From Ureibacillus galli (GTDB taxonomy: Bacteria > Bacillota > Bacilli > Bacillales_A > Planococcaceae): 64,000 bases of DNA. The position numbers and the translations under genes were made by a program. The notes under the pieces were generated by a model, which had not been told where the DNA came from, did no database searches, and saw only the letters and a program-made list of their open reading frames with translations. Each line of letters opens with the position of its first letter. Position 1 is the first letter of the stretch. Where the stretch lies: NCBI RefSeq assembly GCF_014836845.1, contig NZ_JACSQA010000005.1, positions 1 to 64,000 on the forward strand. Reading direction: 5' to 3'. Below are positions 35,257-46,538 of this stretch, in pieces.

Positions 35257-35327
35257 GTCCCGAGACGAAATAAATGAATACTTCTACAGTTCGTTTTATA
35301 CTATCAATATGGAAGGGGGAGTTACAG

Positions 35328-36311
35328 TTGTTACCAAAATTATCTGTACTCGATTTAGCGCCTGTTTTAGAGGGGCAAACGCCAGCTAATTCTTTTCAAA
35401 ATAGTAGAGAATTAATCCAGACTGCTGAGAAGTCTGGTTATAATCGTTATTGGGTGGCAGAACATCATAATATGCAAGGGATTGCAAGCTCTGCTACACC
35501 CGTTTTAATAGGATATTTAGCCGCTGCAACAAGTACGATTCGGGTTGGTTCAGGAGGAATTATGTTACCAAACCATTCCCCACTCGTTGTGGCTGAACAA
35601 TTCGGAACATTAGAATCCATGTATCCAGGTCGAATCGATTTAGGTTTAGGAAGAGCGCCTGGTTCAGATATGCTCACAGCTCGTGCATTACGCCGAGATG
35701 ATAGAGGAGCTTATGAGTTTGATCGTTTAGTAGATGAATTAAGAGGCTATTTTGAAGATATTGAACGACCTGTTATAGCCGTACCTGGGAAAGGGATGTC
35801 CATTCCAATCTGGTTATTAGGGTCTAGTCTTTATAGTGCTCAATTGGCTGGACGACTTGGATTACCTTATTCATTTGCAAGTCACTTTGCTCCAGATCTT
35901 TTAGATGATGCCCTTCATACTTATAGAAGAAACTTTATACCTTCGAAAGTATTAGATCAACCTTATGTCATGGTAGCTGTCAATGCAGTAGTTGCAGATA
36001 CCGATGAAGAAGGGGAATATTTAGCTAGTACATTATTCCAACAGTTTTTAGGAATCATTAAAGGTCAACGGGGTAAAACCCAACCACCAAGGGAAATGGC
36101 AAATCTTTGGACAGAAGATGAAAAGAAAGTAGTATTCCAACAACTGAAATATACATTCTTCGGTTCACAACAAACAGTATATGACCAATTATTAGATTTC
36201 CTTCGCCATCGTGAACTAGATGAATTGATGATCAATAGTCCGATTTACGATATTGAAAAACGTAAAGCTTCTTATGAATATTTGGCAAGCATTTGGAAAG
36301 AACACGAGTAA
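35328..36311 (+). CDS. LLM class flavin-dependent oxidoreductase (luciferase-like)
   Basis: A 327-residue TIM-barrel flavoprotein of the bacterial luciferase family, MsnO8-like subgroup. It begins [22 protein letters not shown] and contains [47 protein letters not shown] and [13 protein letters not shown]. These form the FMN and substrate pocket. TTG 35328 follows GGGGGAG, rather than ATG 35274 further up. Such enzymes oxidise diverse small molecules with FMNH2 and oxygen; the substrate is unknown. Confidence 0.9.
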   Translation: MLPKLSVLDLAPVLEGQTPANSFQNSRELIQTAEKSGYNRYWVAEHHNMQGIASSATPVLIGYLAAATSTIRVGSGGIMLPNHSPLVVAEQFGTLESMYPGRIDLGLGRAPGSDMLTARALRRDDRGAYEFDRLVDELRGYFEDIERPVIAVPGKGMSIPIWLLGSSLYSAQLAGRLGLPYSFASHFAPDLLDDALHTYRRNFIPSKVLDQPYVMVAVNAVVADTDEEGEYLASTLFQQFLGIIKGQRGKTQPPREMANLWTEDEKKVVFQQLKYTFFGSQQTVYDQLLDFLRHRELDELMINSPIYDIEKRKASYEYLASIWKEHE

Positions 36312-36449
36312 AATATTATTTAGAAAAAACGTATTCGGTAAAGCGTTAATGAAAAAAATAAGGTATAATATATTGTAAATAGAAATCTTTGTGAATTCTG
36401 TCATTTTAATAAAACTCGACAATTTGCAGAGTAAGAGAGGATGAAGAAG

Positions 36450-36854
36450 ATGGCTGAGAAAGTAGCAAAAGCTTTCATACAACCAACTCCTTCTGGTAAA
36501 GAAGAACTTGGTCAAATCGAAGTAGCTCCTGAAGTGATTGAAGTAATCGCAGGGATTGCCACAACAGAAATTGATGGTGTTGCTGCCACTAGAGGGAACT
36601 TTGCATCAGGTGTTGCAGAACGTCTAGGAAAAAAAGTGCATTCGAAAGGTGTTAAAGCAACCATTTCAGAAGATGGACAAATTATAATGGATGTATTTTG
36701 TTCAGTAAAATATGGCTACTCCATTCCAAAAGTAGCAAAGGAAATCCAAACAGCCATTCGTCAAGCAATCTTTAATATGACGTCGATTGATACGAATGAA
36801 GTAAATGTTCATATTACTGCTATTCAATTCGAAAACTCAAAAGAAGACGAATAA
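36450..36854 (+). CDS. yqhY: Asp23/Gls24 family protein YqhY
   Basis: A 134-residue protein with the Asp23 signature LGQIEVAPEVIEVIAGIATTEIDGV and RGNFASGVAERLGKK. B. subtilis yqhY lies directly downstream of accBC and has been linked genetically to acetyl-CoA carboxylase activity. Here about 2.4 kb of accessory DNA separates it from accC. ATG 36450 is favoured because GAGAGG abuts ATG 36441. A strong terminator follows. Confidence 0.92.
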   Translation: MAEKVAKAFIQPTPSGKEELGQIEVAPEVIEVIAGIATTEIDGVAATRGNFASGVAERLGKKVHSKGVKATISEDGQIIMDVFCSVKYGYSIPKVAKEIQTAIRQAIFNMTSIDTNEVNVHITAIQFENSKEDE

Positions 36855-36867
36855 TTCAACAAATGTT

Positions 36868-36904
36868 AGAGCTCTTTCTTCATATAAGAAAGGGCTCTTT
36901 TTTA
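36868..36904 (+). terminator. yqhY terminator
   Basis: AGAGCTCTTTCTT (36868-36880) pairs with AAGAAAGGGCTCT (36887-36899), with a T run. Confidence 0.85.
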
Positions 36905-36926
36905 TTCCTTAAAAAATGCAGATACC

Positions 36927-36957
36927 GTATAAACATAGGAAATGGAACCAAACTAAT
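36927..36957 (+). promoter_or_regulatory. Sigma-G promoter for tlp
   Basis: GTATA (36927-36931) fits the -35 GHATR fully. CAAACTAAT (36949-36957) fits the -10 CATACTA-type element, with a 17-base spacer. It lies about 30 bases before the start of a known forespore-specific gene type. Confidence 0.65.
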
Positions 36958-36987
36958 CCCGTAAAATAAAAAAGGAGGCATTATCAA

Positions 36988-37221
36988 ATGGCAAATAATC
37001 GTAAGCCTAATCCAGATGATCGATCAGATAATGTAGAGAAGTTACAAAGTATGGTCCACAACACACTTGAAAATATCGAAGCAGCAGAAGAAACAATGGG
37101 GTTTTCAAGCCCAGAAGAAAAAGCGAAAATTCAGGCGAAAAATGAACGCCGTAAGCAAGCTTTAGAAGGCTTCAGAGAAGAAATTAAAGATGAAGCAGCA
37201 AATCGTCAACAAGGGAAATAG
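36988..37221 (+). CDS. tlp: Small acid-soluble spore protein Tlp
   Basis: A 77-residue hydrophilic protein matching Tlp throughout: PNPDDRSDNVEKLQSMVHNTLENIEAAEETM and the C-terminal KNERRKQALEGFREEIKDE. Tlp is a minor SASP made in the forespore. An AAAGGAGGC site and a sigma-G promoter precede it. It is direct evidence that the organism forms spores. Confidence 0.93.
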   Translation: MANNRKPNPDDRSDNVEKLQSMVHNTLENIEAAEETMGFSSPEEKAKIQAKNERRKQALEGFREEIKDEAANRQQGK

Positions 37222-37315
37222 GATTTAGTAATTTTAATCATCGAAATGTATGGATGAGTTCGTATGGAAAGAAGTAATAATCGAAAAAGTATCAACTAGC
37301 AAACAGATTCAAAGG

Positions 37316-37347
37316 AGAGTATGTCATTTTGGACATACTCTTTTTTA
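37316..37347 (+). terminator. tlp terminator
   Basis: GAGTATGTC (37317-37325) pairs with GACATACTC (37332-37340), followed by six T. Confidence 0.85.
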
Positions 37348-37365
37348 GAATACTAAGTATTCTAA

Positions 37366-38934
<1,569 letters not shown>

Positions 38935-39121
38935 TAATTTTAAATAAGGAATCCCAAAGACAGTGTGTTTTCCTTTAGTCGGAAAGTGAAGGAAAATGCT
39001 ACGAAACTTAATAAATATCATATGACTGTTCCTATTTTTTAAAAGTTCGTTTGAAGCTGTGTTAGAATAGCTAAAATATGTTATTATAGGACTTAATGTT
39101 ACTAATGAAGGAGATTTATAC

Positions 39122-39505
39122 ATGAAACGACATGATGCGCGCGAAAAAGCGGTGCAAGTACTGTTTCAGTTAGACAACACAGATCTAACATTACAGGAAG
39201 CGATTGGACACGTACTAAATGAAGAAGAATCCGATGCATTTTTTGATCAATTAGTACACGGTGTTACCGAAAATCAAAAAGAAATTGACGAAAAGCTTAG
39301 TCAAAACTTAGAAAACTGGTCTTTAGGCCGTTTACCTAAAATTGAAAGAACGGTATTAAGATTAGCTGTTTATGAATTACAATTTATGCAAGATACACCT
39401 AGCCGTGTTGTTTTAAACGAAGCGATTGAGCTTTGTAAAACTTTTGGTGATGAAAAATCAAGCAAATTTGTCAATGGTGTTCTATCAAAATTCACACAAC
39501 AATAG
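39122..39505 (+). CDS. nusB: Transcription antitermination factor NusB
   Basis: A 127-residue all-helical NusB. With NusE it binds boxA RNA and keeps rRNA transcription processive. The N-terminus KRHDAREKAVQVLFQLD and the C-terminal LNEAIELCKTFGDEKSSKFVNGVLS are signature segments. AAGGAG precedes ATG 39122. folD follows within 24 bp and is probably co-transcribed. Confidence 0.96.
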   Translation: MKRHDAREKAVQVLFQLDNTDLTLQEAIGHVLNEEESDAFFDQLVHGVTENQKEIDEKLSQNLENWSLGRLPKIERTVLRLAVYELQFMQDTPSRVVLNEAIELCKTFGDEKSSKFVNGVLSKFTQQ

Positions 39506-39529
39506 TCCTTTGAAAGGAAGTATCAGAAG

Positions 39530-40390
39530 ATGTCTAGTGCAATCATTAACGGAAAAGAAATTGGCCAAGAAATTCGAAAATCAATTGCCGAGCGAGTGCA
39601 ATTGTTAAAAGAACAAGGAGTGACACCAGGATTAGCGGTTATTTTAGTCGGCAACAATCCAGCGTCACAAACTTATGTTCGAAATAAACAAAAATCTTGT
39701 GAAGCAATTGGGATTTTCTCCGAACTGATTCAACTACCGGAAGAGGTAACAGAGGAAGAATTACTTGTGCAAATTCGTTCATTAAATAATCGCAATGATA
39801 TTCATGGAATTTTAGTACAATTACCTTTACCAAAACATATCGATGAAGACAAAGTTATCGCAACGATTTCCCCAGATAAAGATGTAGACGGCTTCTCCCC
39901 GGTAAGTGTAGGGAAAATGATGTTAGGCCAAGAGACATATTTACCATGTACGCCATTTGGTGTAATGAAATTACTTGAATATTCAGGGATAGACATCGCT
40001 GGTAAACATGCAGTTGTTGTTGGTCGAAGCCACATCGTTGGTAAACCAATGGGACAACTGTTACTTCAAAAAGACGCTACTGTTACATATACACATTCTA
40101 AAACACCGGACTTACCTTCTATCACAAAGCAAGCGGATATTTTAATCGCAGCTGTTGGAAGAGCGAATTTTATTACAAAAGAGCATGTGAAACCAGGTGC
40201 TGTTGTCATTGATGTAGGGATAAACCGTGATGAAAACAATAAGTTAACTGGAGATGTAGATTTTAATGCAGTTGATGGAATCGCATCCCATATTACACCT
40301 GTTCCTGGTGGTGTCGGCCCTATGACGATTACAATGTTACTTTTTAACACTGTACAATCAGCAGAGAACACCTTAGCACAGGACAAATAA
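39530..40390 (+). CDS. folD: Methylenetetrahydrofolate dehydrogenase/cyclohydrolase
   Basis: A 286-residue bifunctional FolD that interconverts methylene-, methenyl- and 10-formyl-THF. The catalytic [14 protein letters not shown] has the essential Tyr and Lys. [37 protein letters not shown] (NADP loop) and PGGVGPMT are all present. It links to the methylene-THF made by the glycine cleavage system. Confidence 0.97.
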   Translation: MSSAIINGKEIGQEIRKSIAERVQLLKEQGVTPGLAVILVGNNPASQTYVRNKQKSCEAIGIFSELIQLPEEVTEEELLVQIRSLNNRNDIHGILVQLPLPKHIDEDKVIATISPDKDVDGFSPVSVGKMMLGQETYLPCTPFGVMKLLEYSGIDIAGKHAVVVGRSHIVGKPMGQLLLQKDATVTYTHSKTPDLPSITKQADILIAAVGRANFITKEHVKPGAVVIDVGINRDENNKLTGDVDFNAVDGIASHITPVPGGVGPMTITMLLFNTVQSAENTLAQDK

Positions 40391-40417
40391 GTTGAAAACA
40401 TGTAAACTATAGAGACA

Positions 40418-40530
40418 GAAGCTGTTTTTCTGCGCGGATATGATTCTAAGACTTCCGCATAAGAAAATACATCAATTTGCACCAAATGGTGATAAATTGT
40501 GTTTTTCTAAAGAGAAACAGCTTTTCTTTT
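40418..40530 (+). ncRNA. Candidate three-way-junction RNA / elaborate terminator between folD and xseA
   Basis: The outer stem AAGCTGTTT (40419-40427) pairs with AAACAGCTT (40515-40523), extended by TCT/AGA. Inside are a hairpin GCGGA (40434-40438) with TCCGC (40454-40458) and a second hairpin built on CACC (40480-40483) with GGTG (40488-40491), lengthened by CAATTT/AAATTG. The 3' arm runs into T-rich sequence. It may be the folD terminator with inserts or a distinct small RNA. Confidence 0.5.
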
Positions 40531-40595
40531 GGAATGAAATTTTTATATTCATAGTTTCATACAAATATTAATTTTAAGTTGGAGGAGCCGTACAT

Positions 40596-41945
40596 ATGAC
40601 AACGTCTTCTTATTTAACCGTGAAAGCCCTAACAAAATATATAAAACGTAAATTCGATGCAGATCCTCATTTACGTGAAGTGTATGTAAAAGGTGAGCTC
40701 TCCAATGTAAAAATACATAGTTCTGGCCATATATACTTTACTTTAAAAGATGATGCAGCAAGAATTACTGCGGCCATGTTTCGTACACAAGCAAGTAAGT
40801 TGAAATTTAAACCTGAAGAAGGCATGCAGGTTTATATTCGTGGGGAAGTCAATGTGTACGAATCATCAGGGATTTACCAATTGTATGTGCAAACAATGGA
40901 ACCCGATGGCGTAGGTGGATTGTTTGTTGCTTTTAATCAATTAAAAGAAAGATTGCAAAAGGAAGGGTTTTTTAATCCGAATTTTAAGCAACCGATTCCA
41001 AAATTTCCGAATACCGTTGGCGTATTGACTGCAACGACAGGGGCAGCTATTCGAGATATTTGTACAACGATTAACAGACGTTACCCGTTGGCGGAAATTA
41101 TTATTTATCCGACAGTTGTCCAAGGCGAAAATGCAGCTCCAAATATTGCAAAAAATATCCAATTGGCAAACAAGCAACAATTATGTGACGTGTTAATTGT
41201 AGGACGTGGTGGAGGTTCGATTGAAGATTTATGGGCATTTAATGAAGAAATGGTTGCCCAAGCAATTTTTGAAAGTAGAATTCCTATCATCAGTGCGGTA
41301 GGACATGAAACGGATATGACAATTGCAGACTTTGTTGCTGACCTCCGTGCACCAACACCTACTGCAGCAGCTGAACTAGCTGTTCCAAACCAACATGAAT
41401 TAATTCAACGAATCTTATCGAATCAGTCAAGATTGCATCAAATGACTTCATCTCGCGTGCAATTTGAAAGAAGTCGTTTAAAGAAGCTGCAAAATGCTTA
41501 TCCGTTAGCAACACCTGAAAGACTTTACCGTCCATTTACAGAAAAAATTGTGCAGTTAGATATGCAACTAGGTCGATCCTCACAAATGTATTTAATGAAA
41601 AAATATAATGCATTGCAAAAATTGGATTCGACGATTAAATCCTATTCACCTGAAAATGAAATTCAGTATCACTATAAACAAATTAATCAAATGACGGAAT
41701 TGTTAACTCGTAACGTTCAGTCACTATTGCAAAAAAAGAAAGATCAGCATAGTTCGAATATCCGAACATTAGAGGCATTAAACCCTTTATCGATTATGAC
41801 AAGAGGGTATAGTGTAACTTATAAAGATCAACAAGTCGTTAAATCAGTTACACAATTAACGGCGGATGAAGAAATCGACATTCATTTCCATGATGGGAAA
41901 GCGCAAGCAAAAATTATTAAAACTCTTGAAGGTGGGGGAAGATAA
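40596..41945 (+). CDS. xseA: Exodeoxyribonuclease VII large subunit
   Basis: A 449-residue catalytic subunit of ExoVII, which degrades single-stranded DNA to oligonucleotides. The N-terminal OB fold includes VKGELSNVKIHSSGHIYFTLKD. The conserved catalytic domain has DVLIVGRGGGSIEDLWAFNEE and SAVGHETDMTIADFVADLRAPTPTAAAE. A coiled coil follows. It overlaps xseB in TAATG. Confidence 0.96.
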   Translation: MTTSSYLTVKALTKYIKRKFDADPHLREVYVKGELSNVKIHSSGHIYFTLKDDAARITAAMFRTQASKLKFKPEEGMQVYIRGEVNVYESSGIYQLYVQTMEPDGVGGLFVAFNQLKERLQKEGFFNPNFKQPIPKFPNTVGVLTATTGAAIRDICTTINRRYPLAEIIIYPTVVQGENAAPNIAKNIQLANKQQLCDVLIVGRGGGSIEDLWAFNEEMVAQAIFESRIPIISAVGHETDMTIADFVADLRAPTPTAAAELAVPNQHELIQRILSNQSRLHQMTSSRVQFERSRLKKLQNAYPLATPERLYRPFTEKIVQLDMQLGRSSQMYLMKKYNALQKLDSTIKSYSPENEIQYHYKQINQMTELLTRNVQSLLQKKKDQHSSNIRTLEALNPLSIMTRGYSVTYKDQQVVKSVTQLTADEEIDIHFHDGKAQAKIIKTLEGGGR

Positions 41946-42175
41946 TGAAAAAACAACAGTCCTTTGCAGAAGCTATGTCCGAACTAGAGGAAATTGTACG
42001 TAAGCTGGAACAAGGTGACGTCCCTTTAGAGGAAGCGATTGATTTATATAAAAATGGGATGGAATTATCCCATTTTTGTCATGAAAAGTTACAAAGTGCA
42101 GAGAAACAATTAATCTCGATAGTAAACGATCAAGGTGAGAAACAACCTTTTGAACCAACAAACGGAGAGGAATAA
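41945..42175 (+). CDS. xseB: Exodeoxyribonuclease VII small subunit
   Basis: A 76-residue helical hairpin partner of XseA: SFAEAMSELEEIVRKLEQGDVPLEEAIDLYKNGMEL is the family pattern. Its start overlaps the xseA stop and it lies three bases before ispA. Confidence 0.95.
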   Translation: MKKQQSFAEAMSELEEIVRKLEQGDVPLEEAIDLYKNGMELSHFCHEKLQSAEKQLISIVNDQGEKQPFEPTNGEE

Positions 42176-42177
42176 CT

Positions 42178-43062
42178 ATGTCAAATCGTATAAAGGAATT
42201 TATTGCAGATAATTTACCTAAAATTGAGCATGAGTTATACTCATTAGTTCAATGTATTAAAGCACCTGAACAATTAAAAGAATCGATGCTTTATTCACTA
42301 AAAGCTGGCGGGAAAAGAATTCGTCCACTTTTTGTTTTAGCTGTATGTGATTTGTTTCAAAATAAACAACAAGAAGCATATACAGTCGGTGCAGCCCTTG
42401 AAATGATTCATACATATTCACTTATCCATGATGATTTACCAAGTATGGATAATGATGATATGCGTCGCGGCAAACCGACAAATCATATCGTTTTCGGTGA
42501 AGCATTAGCAACTTTAGCAGGTGATGCATTAAACACATTAAGTTTCGGGATATTAGCTCGAATGGAAAACGTTCCATCAGAACAACGAGTTGAGTTAATC
42601 AACTTATTAAGTGTTGCTTCAGGTGCTGAAGGAATGGTTGGAGGACAAGTATTAGATATCGATGGGGAAACACGCCAATTAAATTTACCTGAGCTGGAGC
42701 ATGTCCATATTAATAAAACAGGTGCGATTTTACGCTTTAGTATCGAATCAGGTGCTGTTTTATCTAACGCAAGTGAAGAAGAACGGTTTGCATTAGTGGA
42801 ATATGCCCACCATATCGGTTTAGCTTTCCAAATCCAAGATGACATTTTAGATATCATTGCCACTTCCGAAGAACTTGGAAAAACCGCTGGTAAAGATGAG
42901 AAAAGTAATAAGAGTACTTACCCAGCATTACTTTCCCTTGAAGGAGCGAAGCAAAAGCTAGAAGAACACTATCATTTTGCCCTTGAAGCGTTAGAAAGAG
43001 TGGAGAAGGACACTTCGTTATTACAAGAATTTGCCGAATATATTGTTCATCGAAATAATTAA
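42178..43062 (+). CDS. ispA: Farnesyl diphosphate synthase / polyprenyl synthetase
   Basis: A 294-residue short-chain prenyl transferase condensing IPP with DMAPP and GPP. The first Asp-rich motif is IHDDLPSMDNDDMRRG, the second FQIQDDILDI, and GGKRIRP binds diphosphate. With dxs downstream it supplies isoprenoids. An AGAGGAAT site precedes ATG. Confidence 0.95.
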   Translation: MSNRIKEFIADNLPKIEHELYSLVQCIKAPEQLKESMLYSLKAGGKRIRPLFVLAVCDLFQNKQQEAYTVGAALEMIHTYSLIHDDLPSMDNDDMRRGKPTNHIVFGEALATLAGDALNTLSFGILARMENVPSEQRVELINLLSVASGAEGMVGGQVLDIDGETRQLNLPELEHVHINKTGAILRFSIESGAVLSNASEEERFALVEYAHHIGLAFQIQDDILDIIATSEELGKTAGKDEKSNKSTYPALLSLEGAKQKLEEHYHFALEALERVEKDTSLLQEFAEYIVHRNN

Positions 43063-43078
43063 AAAATAGTAAATTCTT

Positions 43079-43105
43079 TTGATTAAAAGTTTTCACTGGT
43101 ATAAT
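43079..43105 (+). promoter_or_regulatory. Candidate promoter before dxs
   Basis: TTGATT (43079-43084) and TATAAT (43100-43105) with a TGG extended -10 just upstream; the spacer is 15 bases, short, but tolerable with the extended element. Confidence 0.4.
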
Positions 43106-43153
43106 AGTAAAAACGTTTTCTTTGATTAATAATTATGAAAAGGTGTGTGTGAG

Positions 43154-45058
43154 ATGGATTTAACCAAAATAACTAGTCCATCCTTTTTGAAAAATATGAA
43201 TAAAAAAGAGTTAGAGTCGCTAGCAAGTGATATTCGCTCTTTTCTTATTGAAAAATGTTCGATTACAGGGGGACATATTGGCCCAAACCTAGGTGTTGTT
43301 GAGTTAACGATCGCATTGCATAAAGCTTTTAATAGTCCGAAGGATAAATTTTTATGGGATGTAGGGCACCAAGCCTATGTTCATAAAATTTTAACGGGTC
43401 GTGCAGATCAATTTGATACGTTACGACAATTCAAAGGTCTAAGTGGCTTTCCGAAGCGCAGTGAAAGTGAACACGACGAATGGGAAACTGGGCATAGTTC
43501 CACGTCCCTTTCTGCTGCGATGGGTATGGCGATTGCTCGTGATATTAAAAAAGAAAAAAATTATGTTATTCCGATTATTGGTGACGGTGCATTAACAGGT
43601 GGAATGGCTTTAGAAGCGCTTAACCATATTGGACATGAAAAAAAGAATATGATTGTGATTCTAAATGACAATGAAATGTCCATAGCGCCAAACGTCGGTG
43701 CATTACACAATATTTTAGGTCGACTACGTACAGCCAAAGAGTATTCAAAGGCAAAAGAGGAACTGGAAGTACTATTGAAAAAAATTCCTGTTTTAGGTGG
43801 GAAAGTTGCGAGTACTGCTGAACGGGTAAAAGACAGTTTAAAATATTTAGTTGTCTCAGGTGTATTCTTTGAAGAAATGGGCTTTAAATATTTAGGGCCA
43901 ATTGATGGACATGATTTTGATGCCTTAGATAAGTCATTAGAATATGCAAAAAAAGTAAAAGGTCCAGTTATTGTTCACGTCATTACGAAAAAAGGAAAAG
44001 GGTATAAACCAGCTGAAGAAGATACTGTAGGTACATGGCATGGTACGGGTCCTTATAAAATGGAAACAGGTGACTTTGTTAAATCTTCTGCAAAAGGTCC
44101 AAGTTGGAGCGGGTTAGTTTCAGAATCTGTTCGGAAGTTAATGGAAGATGATGAACGAATTGTTGCAATCACTCCAGCGATGCCGGTTGGTTCAAAAATG
44201 GAAGGAATTCAACGGTCATTCCCTGATCGATTTTTTGATGTCGGTATTGCTGAACAGCATGCGACGACGATGGCTGCTGGGATTGCTACACAAGCGATGA
44301 AACCATATTTAGCTATTTACTCTACTTTCCTACAACGGGCGTATGATCAAGTATTACATGATATTGCAAGACCAAACTTAAACGTTTTTATTGGAATTGA
44401 TCGTGCTGGTTTAGTTGGGGCAGATGGGGAAACTCATCAAGGCGTATTCGATATTGCTTTCTTAAGACATTTACCGAATATGGTCCTCATGATGCCAAAG
44501 GATGAAAATGAAGGTCAACATATGGTGAAAACGGCGATTGAATATAATGACGGTCCGATTGCTTTACGATATCCACGTGGTAACGGCTACGGGGTACCGA
44601 TGGATAAGGAAATGAAAACTATTCCAATCGGTAGCTGGGAAGTACTAAAAGAAGGTAAAGATGTAGCAATTTTAACTTTTGGTACGACGATTCCGACGGC
44701 GATGGATGCTGCAAAGGAATTGGAACAAGCAGGAATCGATGTTAAAGTTGTCAATGCCCGTTTCATTAAACCGTTAGATGTTGACATGCTTCACGAGTTA
44801 TTAGTGAAAAAAGTTCCAATCCTAACGATTGAAGAAGCTGTTCTTCAAGGAGGCTTTGGTAGTGCTGTCCTTGAGTTTGCTAGTGAAAACAAATACTTAG
44901 ATGTGGAAATTGACCGAATGGGTATTCCAGATCAATTTATTGAACAAGGTAGCGTTGATTTGTTATTGGAAGAAATTCATCTTACAAAAGAAGAAGCAGT
45001 AGAACGCCTTCGAAAGTTGGCGAATAGTAACAAAAAAGTAGGAACAAAATTAGTATGA
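43154..45058 (+). CDS. dxs: 1-deoxy-D-xylulose-5-phosphate synthase
   Basis: A 634-residue thiamine-diphosphate enzyme joining pyruvate and glyceraldehyde 3-phosphate, the first step of the MEP pathway. [38 protein letters not shown] with the following ND (ThDP/Mg), and [15 protein letters not shown] are all clear. ATG 43154 has AAAAGGTG upstream; GTG 43145 would be too close. It overlaps yqxC by ATGA. Confidence 0.97.
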   Translation: MDLTKITSPSFLKNMNKKELESLASDIRSFLIEKCSITGGHIGPNLGVVELTIALHKAFNSPKDKFLWDVGHQAYVHKILTGRADQFDTLRQFKGLSGFPKRSESEHDEWETGHSSTSLSAAMGMAIARDIKKEKNYVIPIIGDGALTGGMALEALNHIGHEKKNMIVILNDNEMSIAPNVGALHNILGRLRTAKEYSKAKEELEVLLKKIPVLGGKVASTAERVKDSLKYLVVSGVFFEEMGFKYLGPIDGHDFDALDKSLEYAKKVKGPVIVHVITKKGKGYKPAEEDTVGTWHGTGPYKMETGDFVKSSAKGPSWSGLVSESVRKLMEDDERIVAITPAMPVGSKMEGIQRSFPDRFFDVGIAEQHATTMAAGIATQAMKPYLAIYSTFLQRAYDQVLHDIARPNLNVFIGIDRAGLVGADGETHQGVFDIAFLRHLPNMVLMMPKDENEGQHMVKTAIEYNDGPIALRYPRGNGYGVPMDKEMKTIPIGSWEVLKEGKDVAILTFGTTIPTAMDAAKELEQAGIDVKVVNARFIKPLDVDMLHELLVKKVPILTIEEAVLQGGFGSAVLEFASENKYLDVEIDRMGIPDQFIEQGSVDLLLEEIHLTKEEAVERLRKLANSNKKVGTKLV

Positions 45059-45873
45059 CAAAACAAATCAAAGAACGGGTGGACATATTACTTGTTGAAA
45101 GAGGATTATGTGAAACTCGTGAAAAAGCAAAGCGCTCAATTATGGCGGGATTAGTTTATTCCAATGAAACCCGAATCGATAAAGCGGGTGAAAAAATTTC
45201 AATAGATGCCCCTCTTCAAGTGAAAGGTTCCCAACTGAAATATGTCAGTCGTGGAGGCCTAAAACTAGAAAAGGCGTTAGAAATATTTGACATGACGGTT
45301 GAAGGGAAATTGATGTTAGACATTGGTTCTTCTACTGGTGGTTTTACCGATTGTGCTTTACAAAATGGGGCAAAACATTGTTATGCTCTAGACGTTGGAT
45401 CCAATCAGCTTGCTTGGAAAATTCGTTCGGATGAACGGGTAACTGTCATGGAGAAAACAAACTTTCGTTATTCGAAACCGGAAGACTTTACTGAAGGGTT
45501 GCCGGAATTTGCAACGATTGATGTCTCTTTTATTTCCCTGTCGTTAATATTACCTGTTTTAAAAACAATTTTATTGCCAGGTGGAGATGTAATGGCACTA
45601 GTGAAGCCACAATTTGAAGCTGGCCGTGAAAATGTAGGAAAAAAAGGCATTGTTCGTGATCCGAAAATCCATTTAGATGTTTTAGAAGAAACGGCGAAAA
45701 TGGCAACGGAAATCGGTTTTATTGTCAAAAATGCTTCCTATTCTCCAATTACAGGTGGGGAAGGAAATATTGAATTTTTATTCCATTTAGTTAATCCGAA
45801 AGACGATGAAGAAGTAGAACCTTTTACGAACTTTAAAGATGTCGTAGAAGCAGCACATAGTGAATTAAAATAA
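45055..45873 (+). CDS. yqxC: TlyA family rRNA methyltransferase YqxC
   Basis: A 272-residue protein. The N-terminal S4 RNA-binding domain begins [28 protein letters not shown]. The C-terminal FtsJ-like SAM methyltransferase has [31 protein letters not shown] and [15 protein letters not shown]. TlyA proteins 2'-O-methylate rRNA; some also have haemolytic activity. It lies between dxs and argR as in B. subtilis. Confidence 0.93.
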   Translation: MTKQIKERVDILLVERGLCETREKAKRSIMAGLVYSNETRIDKAGEKISIDAPLQVKGSQLKYVSRGGLKLEKALEIFDMTVEGKLMLDIGSSTGGFTDCALQNGAKHCYALDVGSNQLAWKIRSDERVTVMEKTNFRYSKPEDFTEGLPEFATIDVSFISLSLILPVLKTILLPGGDVMALVKPQFEAGRENVGKKGIVRDPKIHLDVLEETAKMATEIGFIVKNASYSPITGGEGNIEFLFHLVNPKDDEEVEPFTNFKDVVEAAHSELK

Positions 45874-45924
45874 ATTCTATAAATTCTATAAATGGTATAC
45901 ATGATAATTTATGATACCCAAAAT

Positions 45925-45965
45925 AAGTGGGTGACTCTTCATATAAGGGTCATCCACTTTTTCTT
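45925..45965 (+). terminator. yqxC terminator
   Basis: AAGTGG.TGAC.CTT pairs with AAG.GTCA.CCACTT around CATAT, followed by five T. Confidence 0.8.
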
Positions 45966-45985
45966 GAGGTTTTATAGGTGGAATG

Positions 45986-46013
45986 TTAGTATAAATATAC
46001 ATATATATTCATA
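45986..46013. promoter_or_regulatory. Two overlapping ARG-box-like operators upstream of argR
   Basis: 45986-46003 (minus strand) and 45996-46013 (plus strand) each fit TNTGNATWWWWATNCANA with one mismatch. They lie immediately before the Shine-Dalgarno. Autoregulation is plausible, though the AT-rich context raises the chance of random matches. Confidence 0.45.
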
Positions 46014-46026
46014 AGAGGTGAACAGG

Positions 46027-46476
46027 ATGAATAAAGGGCAACGTCATATGAGAATCCGTGAAATTGTAACAAATAATGAAATTGAAACACAAGATGAATT
46101 AGTTGATCGTCTAAAACAAAATGGATATAACGTTACACAGGCAACTGTTTCAAGGGATATAAAAGAATTACATTTAGTAAAAGTACCTCTTCAAGATGGC
46201 CGTTATAAATACAGTCTTCCTGCAGATCAACGTTTTAATCCATTGCAAAAACTACAAAGAGCATTAGCAGATTCTTTCGTAAGCATTGATGGCGTATCAC
46301 ATTTTTTAATGTTAAAATCTTTACCAGGGAATGGGAATGCGATTGCGGTCCTGATCGATCATTTAGAATGGAAAGAGATATTAGGAACCCTTTCAGGAGA
46401 TGATACGATTCTTATTATTTGCCGTAGAGAAGAAGATCGTGAAATTGTAAGAGAACGTATTTTAGATTTACTATAA
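46027..46476 (+). CDS. argR: Arginine repressor/activator ArgR (AhrC)
   Basis: A 149-residue hexameric arginine-sensing regulator, called AhrC in B. subtilis. The N-terminal winged helix contains [35 protein letters not shown]. The C-terminal oligomerisation and arginine domain contains [17 protein letters not shown] and [13 protein letters not shown] 46027 follows AAGAGGTGA; GTG 46018 overlaps that site. Confidence 0.96.
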   Translation: MNKGQRHMRIREIVTNNEIETQDELVDRLKQNGYNVTQATVSRDIKELHLVKVPLQDGRYKYSLPADQRFNPLQKLQRALADSFVSIDGVSHFLMLKSLPGNGNAIAVLIDHLEWKEILGTLSGDDTILIICRREEDREIVRERILDLL

Positions 46477-46538
46477 TGAAATCAATCTCATAGATTTTAT
46501 TAATCTAGTATAAGGGTAATTTAAGAGGTGAAGGATTT

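Larger units (their letters stand above)
34965..35327. other. Spacer with accC remnant and terminator
   Basis: Contains the second copy of the accC 3' end (35117-35209) and a hairpin AAAAATGAC/GTCATTTTT (35218-35254) with a T run. The rest, 34985-35116, has no recognisable feature. The promoter of the following oxidoreductase gene must lie between 35256 and 35320. Confidence 0.5.

Noticed and set aside
37316-37347. Hairpin before glpK as a GlpP antitermination leader
   Set aside because: It lies right behind tlp and looks like an ordinary terminator; no GlpP-type inverted repeat or alternative fold was evident.
42483-42863. 126-residue minus-strand ORF inside ispA
   Set aside because: Shadow of ispA; composition reflects reversed codons.
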